Part shown: positions 28,550-36,112 of the stretch, piece by piece
Layout: each line of letters begins with the position of its first letter
How positions within the stretch are numbered: position 1 is the stretch's first letter
Notes under the pieces: model-generated
Seen by the model: the letters and a program-made list of their open reading frames with translations, nothing else
Told to the model about the DNA's origin: nothing
Database searches by the model: none
Assembly: GCF_003100395.1 (NCBI RefSeq)
Contig: NZ_CP029210.1
Coordinates: 3,782,001 to 3,846,000, forward strand
Direction of reading: 5' to 3'
From: Aquabacterium olei
Lineage (GTDB): Bacteria; Pseudomonadota; Gammaproteobacteria; Burkholderiales; Burkholderiaceae_C
Length of the DNA: 64,000 bases
Program-made: the position numbers and the translations under genes

Positions 28550-31009
28550 TCAGAAGCGCTCGTAGCTGTTGTCGGCGTAGACCAGCAGGCTCTTGTCGAC
28601 GTCGTAGCGACCCACCTGGCTGCTGCCCTTCACCAGGTCGATCAGCTTGTCGCCGGGCTTGACCGTGAAGGTCACCCCCGAGGCCGTGGCGAATGTCAGC
28701 GTCGTGTTGTCAGAGTTGAGCTCATCGACCGTGCCATTCAGGCTGATCTTCGTGCTGCCGTTCTCGCTGTATGTGCCCGCCAGCGTCAGCGTGCGCTTGC
28801 CGGTGGCCGCGTCATAGTCTTCCTGCGTGGCCGTGAGGTTCAGCGTCAGGGCGTTGGTGCTGGCGGTCAACAGCGTGCCGTTGAGCGTCACCGACCAACC
28901 GTTGCCCTGATTGAGCTGCAGGTACTCCGGCATGATGGCGCTCAAGGTGCCATCGAACAGCTTGGCGCCAGTCTTATCCTTGACCACGCCCTGGAAGGAA
29001 GCCGCCGTCGGCACGGCACGGCCAATCGCATCCGGAATGAAGCTGCTCGCGTTCAGGGTACCGGTCAGCGTGGCACCGTCCTCGGCCACGCCTTCCACGA
29101 TCAACTTGGCACTGGCCTTCGCCATGTCGACCAGGGCCGACGACACCGCGTAGACGTCACCCGGCGTGGCGGTCTTGGCGATGACTTCCGAGCCGGGCTT
29201 GAGGGCCAGCGTGGACAGGCTGGTCGTACCGTTCATCACCTTGAATTCGGCCGTGGTGGCGAGCTTGGTGAGGTCCGTGCCGGACACCGACGACGCGAAG
29301 TTGACGGTGATCTCCTGGTGCGTGCCGCGCGAGAAGAAGCCGACGCCCGGCTCGACGTTCAGCCCGGCCGCCATGGTGCCCGTGATGCCGAACGCCGAGC
29401 ACGAGGTGATCAGGCCGCCGCTGCGCTGGCAGGTGCGCGTGGCCGTGGCCGTCGAGAACTCCTTGGTGCCATCATTATCCGTTCCAAGGATCTTCAGAGG
29501 CCGCGCATCGGATTCCAGGCCTGCCATAAAGCCCGCCCCGCCCATCGTGCCGAACTGACGAATCAAGCGGCTTTGCACGGCCACGCTGTCGCCCGTGTCG
29601 CTCAGCGTGAATTTCATGTGATGCTGGAATGCCACCTTGTTGTTCGAAAGGCCGACGCCGTCGGGCAGTGGCAACGACGCATCCACCACGGCATACGTGG
29701 CGCGGCAGACCAGGAAGCGCGAGGGCAGCGTGGCCGCCGTGTTGAACGTGTTGTCAGTCGTGAAGCGACAGATGACCGGGGTGGTGCCGACTTCGCTGGC
29801 CAGGTCTGTGACCAAGCTGAACAGGTTGAAGCGCCCCTGCCCGTCCTTCGTGATGTTGGAGAAGACCGCAGGATCCTGTCCCTTGTCCAACACGTTCGTG
29901 GCAGCCAGCGAGGTGACGATCTGGGTCCACGAGCTGCGGTCCAGCGGAGCCACCAGGTTGTCGAACGCATTGCCCACCGCCCTCAGACGCGCGGCAATGC
30001 CGTTGTCGGTCTTGTCGCCCAGCGTGGTGCCCGTCGTGCGCAGCGAGCCGATGAGCGCCTTGGCGTCACGGATGTAGCCCGCGACGTCGGTGGACACGCT
30101 GCCCGGCTCGAGGGTGGTCTGCGATGTCACCGGTGGCACGGTGCCGGTGTAGCCCACCTGCGCGATGATGCCCGTACGAGCGCTGTCCAGTTCGTCCGCT
30201 ACGCCCAGACCGTCGCCCGGCGTGGCATCCTCGGTGCCCAGGGCAGCCAGCCTCTCGACCACGCACTTCACCGCATCTGCCTGGTCGACCGGCGCGGCGG
30301 TCGCCGCCGTTGCACGGCCCGGCACACTGAGCTGGGAAGTGGGGGCGCTACAACCCAGCCCGCCGCGCTCGGCGAGCTTGGAAACGGCCGCCAGCGCCAC
30401 GGCGGCGGCGTTCAGCGGCGCCTTGGTGACCGCGTCAAACTCCGGCTTTTCCTTCAGCACGTCCGTGCCGCCGACGAACAGCACGACCTGCGCGTTGGCA
30501 GCCGCCACGGTGTCGACCTTCAGGCCACCGGCATTCTTCTCGGCAATCGCCACAGCCATTTCGGAGAACGGCGTGACCTGCACGCTCGCGGTGCCACCGG
30601 CTTCGGGCACGGCGGCCGCGCGCATCGTGAACCCGGCCACCGGAGTGATCACGGCGCCCGTCGCCTCATCGTCCATGCGGGTCTGGTCGTCGGCCACCAC
30701 TTCGATGACCACAACCTGCCCTGCGGGCAGCCCGCGCAGTTCATAGAGACCGGCATTGTCCGTGCGGTCGGTGGCCAGTGCCTTCGACCGATCGACGGTG
30801 CCGTCCGCCTTGACGGCATAGGCCGACACCACCGCATTGCGCATCAACCCCTTCGACGCCACACCCGACACACTGGCCGTGCTGGTCGACGGCGGGGTGG
30901 AGCTGCTCCCACCGCCACCACCGCATGCCGCCAGGGTCGCCACCACCGCCACGCCTACCGCTGTCTTCGCCCATGTCCAGGGCTGCTTACGCCAAGTCGT
31001 CAACGCCAT
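28550..31009 (-). CDS. large secreted lipoprotein, unknown function
   Basis: An 819-residue protein with a lipoprotein signal: basic n-region, hydrophobic core VGVAVVATLAAC with a clear lipobox, then a flexible CGGGGGSSSTPPS spacer. Residues ~45-110 resemble a carboxypeptidase-regulatory or SdrB-like beta domain (ASVSGVASKGLMRNAVV, later AGLYELRGLPAGQVVV). The rest is Ala/Thr-rich with strand repeats near the C terminus (LTLNLTATQ, LTLAGTYSENGSTKISLNGT). No enzyme motif seen. The start is unclear: ATG 31009 has AAGGAG immediately before it, while TTG 31003 would have ideal 6-base spacing. Such proteins are common surface lipoproteins in Burkholderiales; function is unknown. Confidence 0.75.
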   Translation of the reverse strand: MALTTWRKQPWTWAKTAVGVAVVATLAACGGGGGSSSTPPSTSTASVSGVASKGLMRNAVVSAYAVKADGTVDRSKALATDRTDNAGLYELRGLPAGQVVVIEVVADDQTRMDDEATGAVITPVAGFTMRAAAVPEAGGTASVQVTPFSEMAVAIAEKNAGGLKVDTVAAANAQVVLFVGGTDVLKEKPEFDAVTKAPLNAAAVALAAVSKLAERGGLGCSAPTSQLSVPGRATAATAAPVDQADAVKCVVERLAALGTEDATPGDGLGVADELDSARTGIIAQVGYTGTVPPVTSQTTLEPGSVSTDVAGYIRDAKALIGSLRTTGTTLGDKTDNGIAARLRAVGNAFDNLVAPLDRSSWTQIVTSLAATNVLDKGQDPAVFSNITKDGQGRFNLFSLVTDLASEVGTTPVICRFTTDNTFNTAATLPSRFLVCRATYAVVDASLPLPDGVGLSNNKVAFQHHMKFTLSDTGDSVAVQSRLIRQFGTMGGAGFMAGLESDARPLKILGTDNDGTKEFSTATATRTCQRSGGLITSCSAFGITGTMAAGLNVEPGVGFFSRGTHQEITVNFASSVSGTDLTKLATTAEFKVMNGTTSLSTLALKPGSEVIAKTATPGDVYAVSSALVDMAKASAKLIVEGVAEDGATLTGTLNASSFIPDAIGRAVPTAASFQGVVKDKTGAKLFDGTLSAIMPEYLQLNQGNGWSVTLNGTLLTASTNALTLNLTATQEDYDAATGKRTLTLAGTYSENGSTKISLNGTVDELNSDNTTLTFATASGVTFTVKPGDKLIDLVKGSSQVGRYDVDKSLLVYADNSYERF

Positions 31010-31138
31010 CTCCTTGAAGGCCGGTTTGAAACAACTGCAGCAGCGGCTTCGCCAGGAAACCAAATGTCACTGCAGTCACAAAGGACATTCTGTGTGAATT
31101 AACGTGAACCTGGAATGTCAGTTAGCTGGGGTTTCCCG

Positions 31139-31280
31139 GCTTGTTCATCGGCCAGATGGCCAATCGCCCTGAGAGAGAGGGCGCCAACGTGACAAGCTCA
31201 CGGTGAGCCGGCGTACCAGCTGCCATCTCTCCGCTGCCTGAGAGGCGCCGCCGGTGCGCAAAGCGCACTTCCCTCACCCA
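31139..31280 (-). ncRNA. structured element resembling a degenerate tandem glycine riboswitch
   Basis: This is the main content of the 365-base gap between the lipoprotein and maeB genes. On the minus strand, anchors occur in glycine-riboswitch order: hairpin gtgcgc-ttt-gcgcac (31268-31254) running into CACCG, then CTCTCAGGCA (31244 down), GGAGAG, a second hairpin, CACCG again, and CTCTCAGG (31175-31168). GAGAG can pair with CTCTC in the second unit. The A-rich core (GAAGGxGCAA) is missing in both units. The downstream minus-strand gene is the lipoprotein, not a glycine gene. The element could be a relic, a variant, or coincidence; on the plus strand it would lie upstream of the likely maeB -10. 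Confidence 0.35.
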
Positions 31281-31318
31281 TGCGGGCATCCACATCCCCC
31301 TGCGCCAGGGAAACTTCC

Positions 31319-31324
31319 TAAAAT
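31319..31324 (+). promoter_or_regulatory. possible -10 element for maeB
   Basis: TAAAAT lies 50 bases before the maeB ATG in the sequence ttcctaaaatccctcc. No good -35 is found 17 bases upstream, so this is tentative. If right, the structured element at 31139-31280 is outside the maeB transcript. Confidence 0.35.
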
Positions 31325-31374
31325 CCCTCCTCCGGCGACCGCTTTCGGCCGTCACCACGGAGCAAGTCCCCTCT

Positions 31375-33669
31375 ATGACCACACCTGAGCAGAAACGAGC
31401 CGAACTCAAAAAGTCCGCGCTCGAGTACCACGAGCTGCCGACACCCGGCAAGCTCGCGATCAGCGCCACCAAACAGCTCACCAACCAGCGTGATCTGGCC
31501 CTGGCCTACTCGCCTGGCGTTGCCGCGCCTTGCGAAGAGATCGTCGAGAACCCCGCGAACGCGTTCAAGTACACCAGCCGCGGCAACCTCGTGGCGGTCA
31601 TCACCAACGGGACCGCCGTGCTGGGTCTGGGCGACATCGGCCCGCTGGCCGCCAAGCCGGTGATGGAAGGCAAGGCCGTCCTCTTCAAGAAGTTCGCCGA
31701 CATCGACGTCTTCGACATCGAGATCAACGAAAAGGACCCGGACAAGCTCGTCGAGGTGATCGCTGCGCTCGAACCCACGTTCGGCGGCATCAACCTGGAA
31801 GACATCAAGGCGCCCGACTGCTTCTACGTCGAGCGCAAGCTCCGTGAGCGGATGAACATCCCCGTCTTCCACGATGACCAGCATGGCACCGCCATCGTCG
31901 TGGGCGCGGCCCTGCTCAACGGCCTGAAGGTCGTCGGCAAGGACATCAAGAAGGTCAAGCTCGTGACCTCGGGCGCGGGCGCCGCAGCCCTCGCCTGCCT
32001 GCAGTTGCTCGTCAAGCTCGGCCTGCCGCGCGAAAACATCTGGGTGACCGACCTGGCCGGCGTCGTGTACGAGGGGCGCACAGAACTGATGGACCCGGAC
32101 AAGGCCCAGTTCGCCCAGAAGACCGAACAGCGCAAGCTTTCCGAGGTCATTGCCGACGCCGACATCTTCCTCGGCCTGTCCGCCGGTGGCGTGCTCAAGG
32201 CCGACATGGTCGCGCGCATGGCCGACAGCCCCATCATCTTCGCGCTGGCCAACCCCACGCCGGAAATCCTGCCCGAAGAGGTCAAGGCCGTCCGCGACGA
32301 CGCCATCATGGCCACGGGCCGTTCGGATTTCCCGAACCAGGTCAACAACGTCCTGTGCTTCCCGTACATCTTCCGCGGCGCGCTGGATTCCGGCGCGACC
32401 ACCATCACCGATGAGATGGAAATCGCCGCGGTGCACGCCATCGCCGAGCTGGCTCAGGCCGAGCAGAGCGACGTCGTGGCCGCCGCCTACGTGGGCGCCA
32501 CGCTGAGCTTCGGCCCCGAATACCTGATTCCGAAGCCGTTCGACCCGCGCCTGATGATGAAGATCGCGCCGGCCGTGGCCAAGGCCGCCGAGGAATCCGG
32601 CGTCGCCACCCGTCCGGTCAAGGACTTCGTGGCCTACGGCGAGAAGCTGCAGAGCTTTGTCTACGCCTCGGGCACCACGATGAAGCCGATCTTCAGCGTG
32701 GCCAAGCGCGCCAAGGCCAAGCGCATTGCCTACGCCGAGGGCGAAGAGGAACGTGTGCTGCGCGCCGCCCAGATCGTCGTGGACGAAGGCCTCGCCCGTC
32801 CGATCCTGGTGGGCCGCCCCGCCGTGCTCGAACAGCGCTGCGAGCGCTTCGGCCTGCGCCTGAAGGCCGGTGTCGACTACGACGTGGTCAGCACCGAATA
32901 CGACCCGCGCCACCGCGAGTACTGGCAGTCGTATCACCGCCTGACCGAGCGCAAGGGCGTCACGGCCCAGATGGCGAAGATCGAGATGCGCCGCCGCCTG
33001 ACGCTGATCGGCTCGATGCTGGTGCACAAGGGCGACGCCGATGGCCTGATCTGCGGCACCTGGGGCCAGACCTCGATGCACCTGAACTACATCGACCAGG
33101 TCATCGGCAAGCGCCAGGGTGTGAAGACCTACGCCGCCATGACCGGCCTGATCCTGCCGGGACGCACCGTCAACATCCTCGACACGCACATCAACTACGA
33201 CCCGACGGCCGAGCAGATCGCCGAGATCACCATCATGGCCGCCGAGGAGATGATGCGTTTCGGCCAGCGCCCGAAGGCCGCGCTGCTGTCGCACTCGAAC
33301 TTCGGCTCGAGCAACCAGCCTTCGGCCGTGAAGATGCGCGAGGCCCTGGGGCTGATCCAGCAGCAGGCTCCGTGGCTGGAGATCGACGGCGAGATGCACG
33401 GCGACACCGCGCTCGACGCCGCCTACCGCGCCGAGCTGATGCCGCACAGCACCCTGACCGGCGAGGCCAACCTGCTGGTGTGCCCGAACATCGACGCCGC
33501 CAACATCGCCTACAACCTGCTGAAGGTGGCGGCGGGCAACGGCATCGCGCTGGGCCCCGTGCTGCTGGGTGCGGCCAAGCCGGTGTGCATCCTGACGCCC
33601 TCGGCCACCGTGCGCCGCATCGTCAACATGACGGCCATGACCGTGGCCGACGCCAACGCGGTGCGCTGA
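31375..33669 (+). CDS. maeB: NADP-dependent malic enzyme with phosphotransacetylase-like domain
   Basis: A 764-residue two-part enzyme. Residues 1-~430 are malic enzyme: Tyr in [12 protein letters not shown], Lys in the [21 protein letters not shown] region, metal site in [10 protein letters not shown], and the NADP-binding [10 protein letters not shown]. Residues ~440-764 resemble phosphotransacetylase and probably give allosteric control by acetyl-CoA, as shown for E. coli MaeB. It oxidatively decarboxylates malate to pyruvate with NADPH formation. The gene is monocistronic, with hairpins after the stop. Confidence 0.95.
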   Translation: MTTPEQKRAELKKSALEYHELPTPGKLAISATKQLTNQRDLALAYSPGVAAPCEEIVENPANAFKYTSRGNLVAVITNGTAVLGLGDIGPLAAKPVMEGKAVLFKKFADIDVFDIEINEKDPDKLVEVIAALEPTFGGINLEDIKAPDCFYVERKLRERMNIPVFHDDQHGTAIVVGAALLNGLKVVGKDIKKVKLVTSGAGAAALACLQLLVKLGLPRENIWVTDLAGVVYEGRTELMDPDKAQFAQKTEQRKLSEVIADADIFLGLSAGGVLKADMVARMADSPIIFALANPTPEILPEEVKAVRDDAIMATGRSDFPNQVNNVLCFPYIFRGALDSGATTITDEMEIAAVHAIAELAQAEQSDVVAAAYVGATLSFGPEYLIPKPFDPRLMMKIAPAVAKAAEESGVATRPVKDFVAYGEKLQSFVYASGTTMKPIFSVAKRAKAKRIAYAEGEEERVLRAAQIVVDEGLARPILVGRPAVLEQRCERFGLRLKAGVDYDVVSTEYDPRHREYWQSYHRLTERKGVTAQMAKIEMRRRLTLIGSMLVHKGDADGLICGTWGQTSMHLNYIDQVIGKRQGVKTYAAMTGLILPGRTVNILDTHINYDPTAEQIAEITIMAAEEMMRFGQRPKAALLSHSNFGSSNQPSAVKMREALGLIQQQAPWLEIDGEMHGDTALDAAYRAELMPHSTLTGEANLLVCPNIDAANIAYNLLKVAAGNGIALGPVLLGAAKPVCILTPSATVRRIVNMTAMTVADANAVR

Positions 33670-33678
33670 AAGGCGCAT

Positions 33679-33707
33679 GCCCGCCCCCCGGAAACGGGGC
33701 GGCGGGC
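33679..33707 (+). terminator. GC-rich hairpin after maeB
   Basis: The arms gcccgcc-ccccg and cgggg-cggcgggc fold around a GAAA tetraloop ten bases after the maeB stop, and the stem is followed by cttata. The stem is very stable but the T-run is poor. Confidence 0.6.
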
Positions 33708-33738
33708 TTATAGCACACCCGCTCCAGCGGGATCAAAA

Positions 33739-33772
33739 GGCCCCGTCTGCCCCTTTTTGAGGCACCGGGGCC
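33739..33772. terminator. second long hairpin between maeB and the RNase gene
   Basis: The outer arms ggccccg (33739-33745) and cggggcc (33766-33772) enclose an inner tgcc/ggca pair and a T-rich loop. On the minus strand the stem is followed by ttttgatc. It probably insulates the RNase gene from maeB read-through. Confidence 0.55.
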
Positions 33773-33799
33773 TTGAGCTTTTGGGCCGATTTCTATAGC
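33773..33799 (+). promoter_or_regulatory. possible promoter of the RNase-barstar pair
   Basis: TTGAGC (33773-33778) and TATAGC (33794-33799) are separated by 15 bases, slightly short for sigma-70. They lie directly after the hairpin and 59 bases before the RNase start codon. Confidence 0.35.
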
Positions 33800-33857
33800 A
33801 TCTCGTCTTTGTCGAAGTGCTGCATTGCTGACCGATCAAGGCTGGAAACACAGCAAC

Positions 33858-34391
33858 ATGGTGCCCTCCAAGCTGACCCGGGATCCGTCGCCAAGTGGTC
33901 GCGGTTTGCTTACCCAGCCCGCTTCCCTGACCCGACCGGGGCGCCTGAACGGCCACCACAAGCTGGCCGGTTGCGTCGCCCGCGTGGCCCTGTCCCTGTT
34001 GATGGGAGCCAGCCTGAGTCTGGGCCTCGTGCCCGATTCGGCGCAGGCTCGTCGCAGTACCCCGCAAGACACCGAGCTGTCCAGCCCGTCCGGTCTGGCG
34101 GTTGCGCCCCTGTCCTCCCTGCCGCGTCAGGCCCAGGACGTTTACGGACGCATCCACCAGGGCGGCCCGTTCCGCTACGACAAGGACGGCACGGTGTTCT
34201 TCAACCGCGAGCGTGCCCTGCCCCGGCAGCCACGCGGCTTTTACCGTGAGTACACCGTGCCCACGCCGGGCTCGCGCGACCGGGGGGCCCGGCGCATTGT
34301 TTGTGGCGGGCATGAGCTTCGTCAACCTGAAACTTGTTTCTACACCGAGGATCACTACCAGAGCTTCCTGACCATTGATCCGCGGCGCTGA
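33858..34391 (+). CDS. secreted barnase/RNase N1-T1-family ribonuclease
   Basis: A 177-residue protein. The start chosen is ATG 33858; a TTG at 33825 is possible. A long basic n-region (~45 residues) precedes the signal core VALSLLMGASLSLGLVPDSAQA, so the enzyme is exported. The catalytic domain is the last ~95 residues: VYGRIHQGGPFRYDKDGTVF, FYREYTVPTPG with the general-base Glu in REYTVP, Arg in RRIVCGG, and the terminal His in TEDHYQSFLTID. Two Cys (IVCGG, ETCFY) could form a disulfide. It cleaves RNA after G. A barstar gene follows in the same orientation. Confidence 0.88.
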   Translation: MVPSKLTRDPSPSGRGLLTQPASLTRPGRLNGHHKLAGCVARVALSLLMGASLSLGLVPDSAQARRSTPQDTELSSPSGLAVAPLSSLPRQAQDVYGRIHQGGPFRYDKDGTVFFNRERALPRQPRGFYREYTVPTPGSRDRGARRIVCGGHELRQPETCFYTEDHYQSFLTIDPRR

Positions 34392-34495
34392 CCGGTCATC
34401 CCGGTCGACCCCATCTTCGTTCTTTCTTCATACCTTCTCATCGGCCCACCGGGGCGCAGGCGCTCAGCGTCTTCCGCTTCGTGGCCCCAGCGATC

Positions 34496-35056
34496 ATGTT
34501 GTTGCAATCCGTTCGAACCAACATCGTTCAATCCATCCGCGCCTACCGCCCGGAAGACTTGCAACAGGCGGCCAACGCGGCTGGCCAGCATTTCCTGTAC
34601 ACCAACCTGAGCGGCGCTCAGAGCAAGCAGGACGTGCTGGACATCATCGCCCGTGACTTCCTCTTCCCGGACCACTTCGGCAAGAACCTGGACGCGCTGT
34701 ACGACTGCATCACCGACACCGTGCACAAGTCAGGCCCCCAGCCGGGCTTTGTCGTGGTGCTGGAACTGATCCCCGATGGCGCCCGTTACGACCGCGAAAG
34801 CCGCGAACAGCTGCTCGACGCCTTCCGAGACGCCGCTGATTTCTGGGGCGAGCGCAAGGTGCCGTTCCGCGTCTTCTACTCGATCGCCGTGTCGGGCAAG
34901 GAATCGGCCGGCAACTGGGACAAGGCCGACGTGGCCCAGAACGACCCGAACGCCAAGCCGGTGAAGATTTCGAAGAACGCGCCGCAACCGATGATCATGA
35001 ACCTGCCGCCCATGAGCAGCGTGTTCGACACGGCCCAGTTGCTGGCTGCCGCCTGA
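34496..35056 (+). CDS. barstar-family ribonuclease inhibitor
   Basis: A 186-residue cytoplasmic protein, longer than B. amyloliquefaciens barstar (~90). The core fold is at residues ~35-140: FLYTNLSGAQSKQDVLDIIARDFLFPDHFGKNLDALYDCITD is the barstar helix that plugs the RNase active site (Asp and Glu supply), and FVVVLELIP is the next strand. The last ~45 residues (Lys/Pro/Asn-rich, ending SSVFDTAQLLAAA) are an extension of unknown role. It lies 104 bases after the RNase stop; ATG 34496 fits the homologous start. Confidence 0.9.
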   Translation: MLLQSVRTNIVQSIRAYRPEDLQQAANAAGQHFLYTNLSGAQSKQDVLDIIARDFLFPDHFGKNLDALYDCITDTVHKSGPQPGFVVVLELIPDGARYDRESREQLLDAFRDAADFWGERKVPFRVFYSIAVSGKESAGNWDKADVAQNDPNAKPVKISKNAPQPMIMNLPPMSSVFDTAQLLAAA

Positions 35057-35080
35057 GTTCGACCGCCTCGCGTTGACCAA

Positions 35081-35102
35081 CGCCGCCTCCGGGCGGCGTT
35101 GC
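35081..35102 (+). terminator. hairpin after the barstar gene
   Basis: A perfect 9-bp stem (aacgccgcc / ggcggcgtt, 4-base loop) 24 bases after the barstar stop, followed by tgccgcttct with only a short T content. It probably terminates the RNase-barstar transcript and may also serve the convergent gene at 35122. Confidence 0.6.
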
Positions 35103-35121
35103 CGCTTCTGCAGGCTGTGCC

Positions 35122-36093
35122 TCAGCCGCGCCGCGCCAGCGAGCGCCACAGGTCCATCTGCCGCGCCATGGCCCCGGCTTCGCCCAGGTAGCCCGGGCCG
35201 ACGGCATCGAGCGCATGCGGCGTGACGCCCAGCTCGGCCAGACCCGGCAGGCGCCCGCTCGCCACATTGGGCACCTTCATCGAGTCGAGGTTGTCGGTGG
35301 ACATCAGCGGCTCGCCCGGCAGCAGGCCCATCATCGTGGCCTGCATGCGCCCCGCAAAGTCGGGAATGGGCAGCACCGGGCGCGCATGCCCGCTCCATCG
35401 GCCCGCGCGCTGCACCAGCTCGGCCAGCGTCAGCACCTGCGGGCCGGCCGCCTCGTAGACGCCGGTCTGCCCGCCCTCCAGCAGCTTCACCAACGCGGCG
35501 GCCACGTCCTCGACCCACACGGGCTGGAAGCGCGCCTGGCTGCCCGCCAGCGGCATGGCGGGAAACAGGCGCTGCAGGGCCGCGAACAGGTTCAGGAAGC
35601 GGTCCTGCGCCCCGAAGATCACGCTGGGCCGCAGGATGCCGACGCTCAGGCCGCTCGCCGCTGCCTGACGCAGCACGCCCTCGCCTTCGGCCTTGCTGCG
35701 CAGGTAGTTCGACGGCGCCTGAGCCGGGTCGTCCGGCACGCCGAGCGCGCTGACGTGCACGAGGCGCCGCACACCGGTCTTGAGGCAGGCGCCCACCAGC
35801 CGCTGGACCAGATCGACATGGGCCGCGCGGAAGGCCTGCGGCGTACCGTGGAGGATGGCCACCAGATTGACCACGGCATCGCACCCGGCCAGCAGGCGCA
35901 CCAGGGTGGCCTCGTCGTGCACGTTGGCGTCCACCACGTCGACATGGGGCAGCGGAAACAGGTGCTTGCCGCGTTCACGCCGGCGGCTGGGCACCAGCAC
36001 GCGCGCGCCGGCCAGGGCCGGGCTGTGGGGGATGTGCTCGCACAGGGCCCGGCCCACGAAGCCGGTGCCGCCCAGGATGAGGATGCGTTGCAT
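35122..36093 (-). CDS. NAD(P)-binding SDR-type protein, complex-I NDUFA9-like
   Basis: A 323-residue protein. The N-terminal Rossmann site is ILILGGTGFVGRALCEHI at residues 3-20; VNLVAILHGT and VHVSALGVPDD follow as in atypical short-chain dehydrogenases of the NDUFA9/epimerase branch. The usual Tyr-x-x-x-Lys is seen in NYLRSKAEGE. The substrate is unknown; in bacteria these often accompany quinone or lipid metabolism. ATG 36093 is 19 bases after the slt stop, so the two genes probably form one transcript. Confidence 0.82.
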   Translation of the reverse strand: MQRILILGGTGFVGRALCEHIPHSPALAGARVLVPSRRRERGKHLFPLPHVDVVDANVHDEATLVRLLAGCDAVVNLVAILHGTPQAFRAAHVDLVQRLVGACLKTGVRRLVHVSALGVPDDPAQAPSNYLRSKAEGEGVLRQAAASGLSVGILRPSVIFGAQDRFLNLFAALQRLFPAMPLAGSQARFQPVWVEDVAAALVKLLEGGQTGVYEAAGPQVLTLAELVQRAGRWSGHARPVLPIPDFAGRMQATMMGLLPGEPLMSTDNLDSMKVPNVASGRLPGLAELGVTPHALDAVGPGYLGEAGAMARQMDLWRSLARRG

Positions 36094-36112
36094 GTCGGGT
36101 CTCCGGGTGGTT

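Noticed and set aside
31139..31280. TPP riboswitch on the plus strand because of two CTGAGAG matches
   Set aside because: The second TPP core (ACCTGATCTGG) is absent and maeB is not a thiamine gene.
31318..33678. 786-codon frame antisense to maeB
   Set aside because: Shadow of the maeB codon bias; maeB matches its family over the full length.
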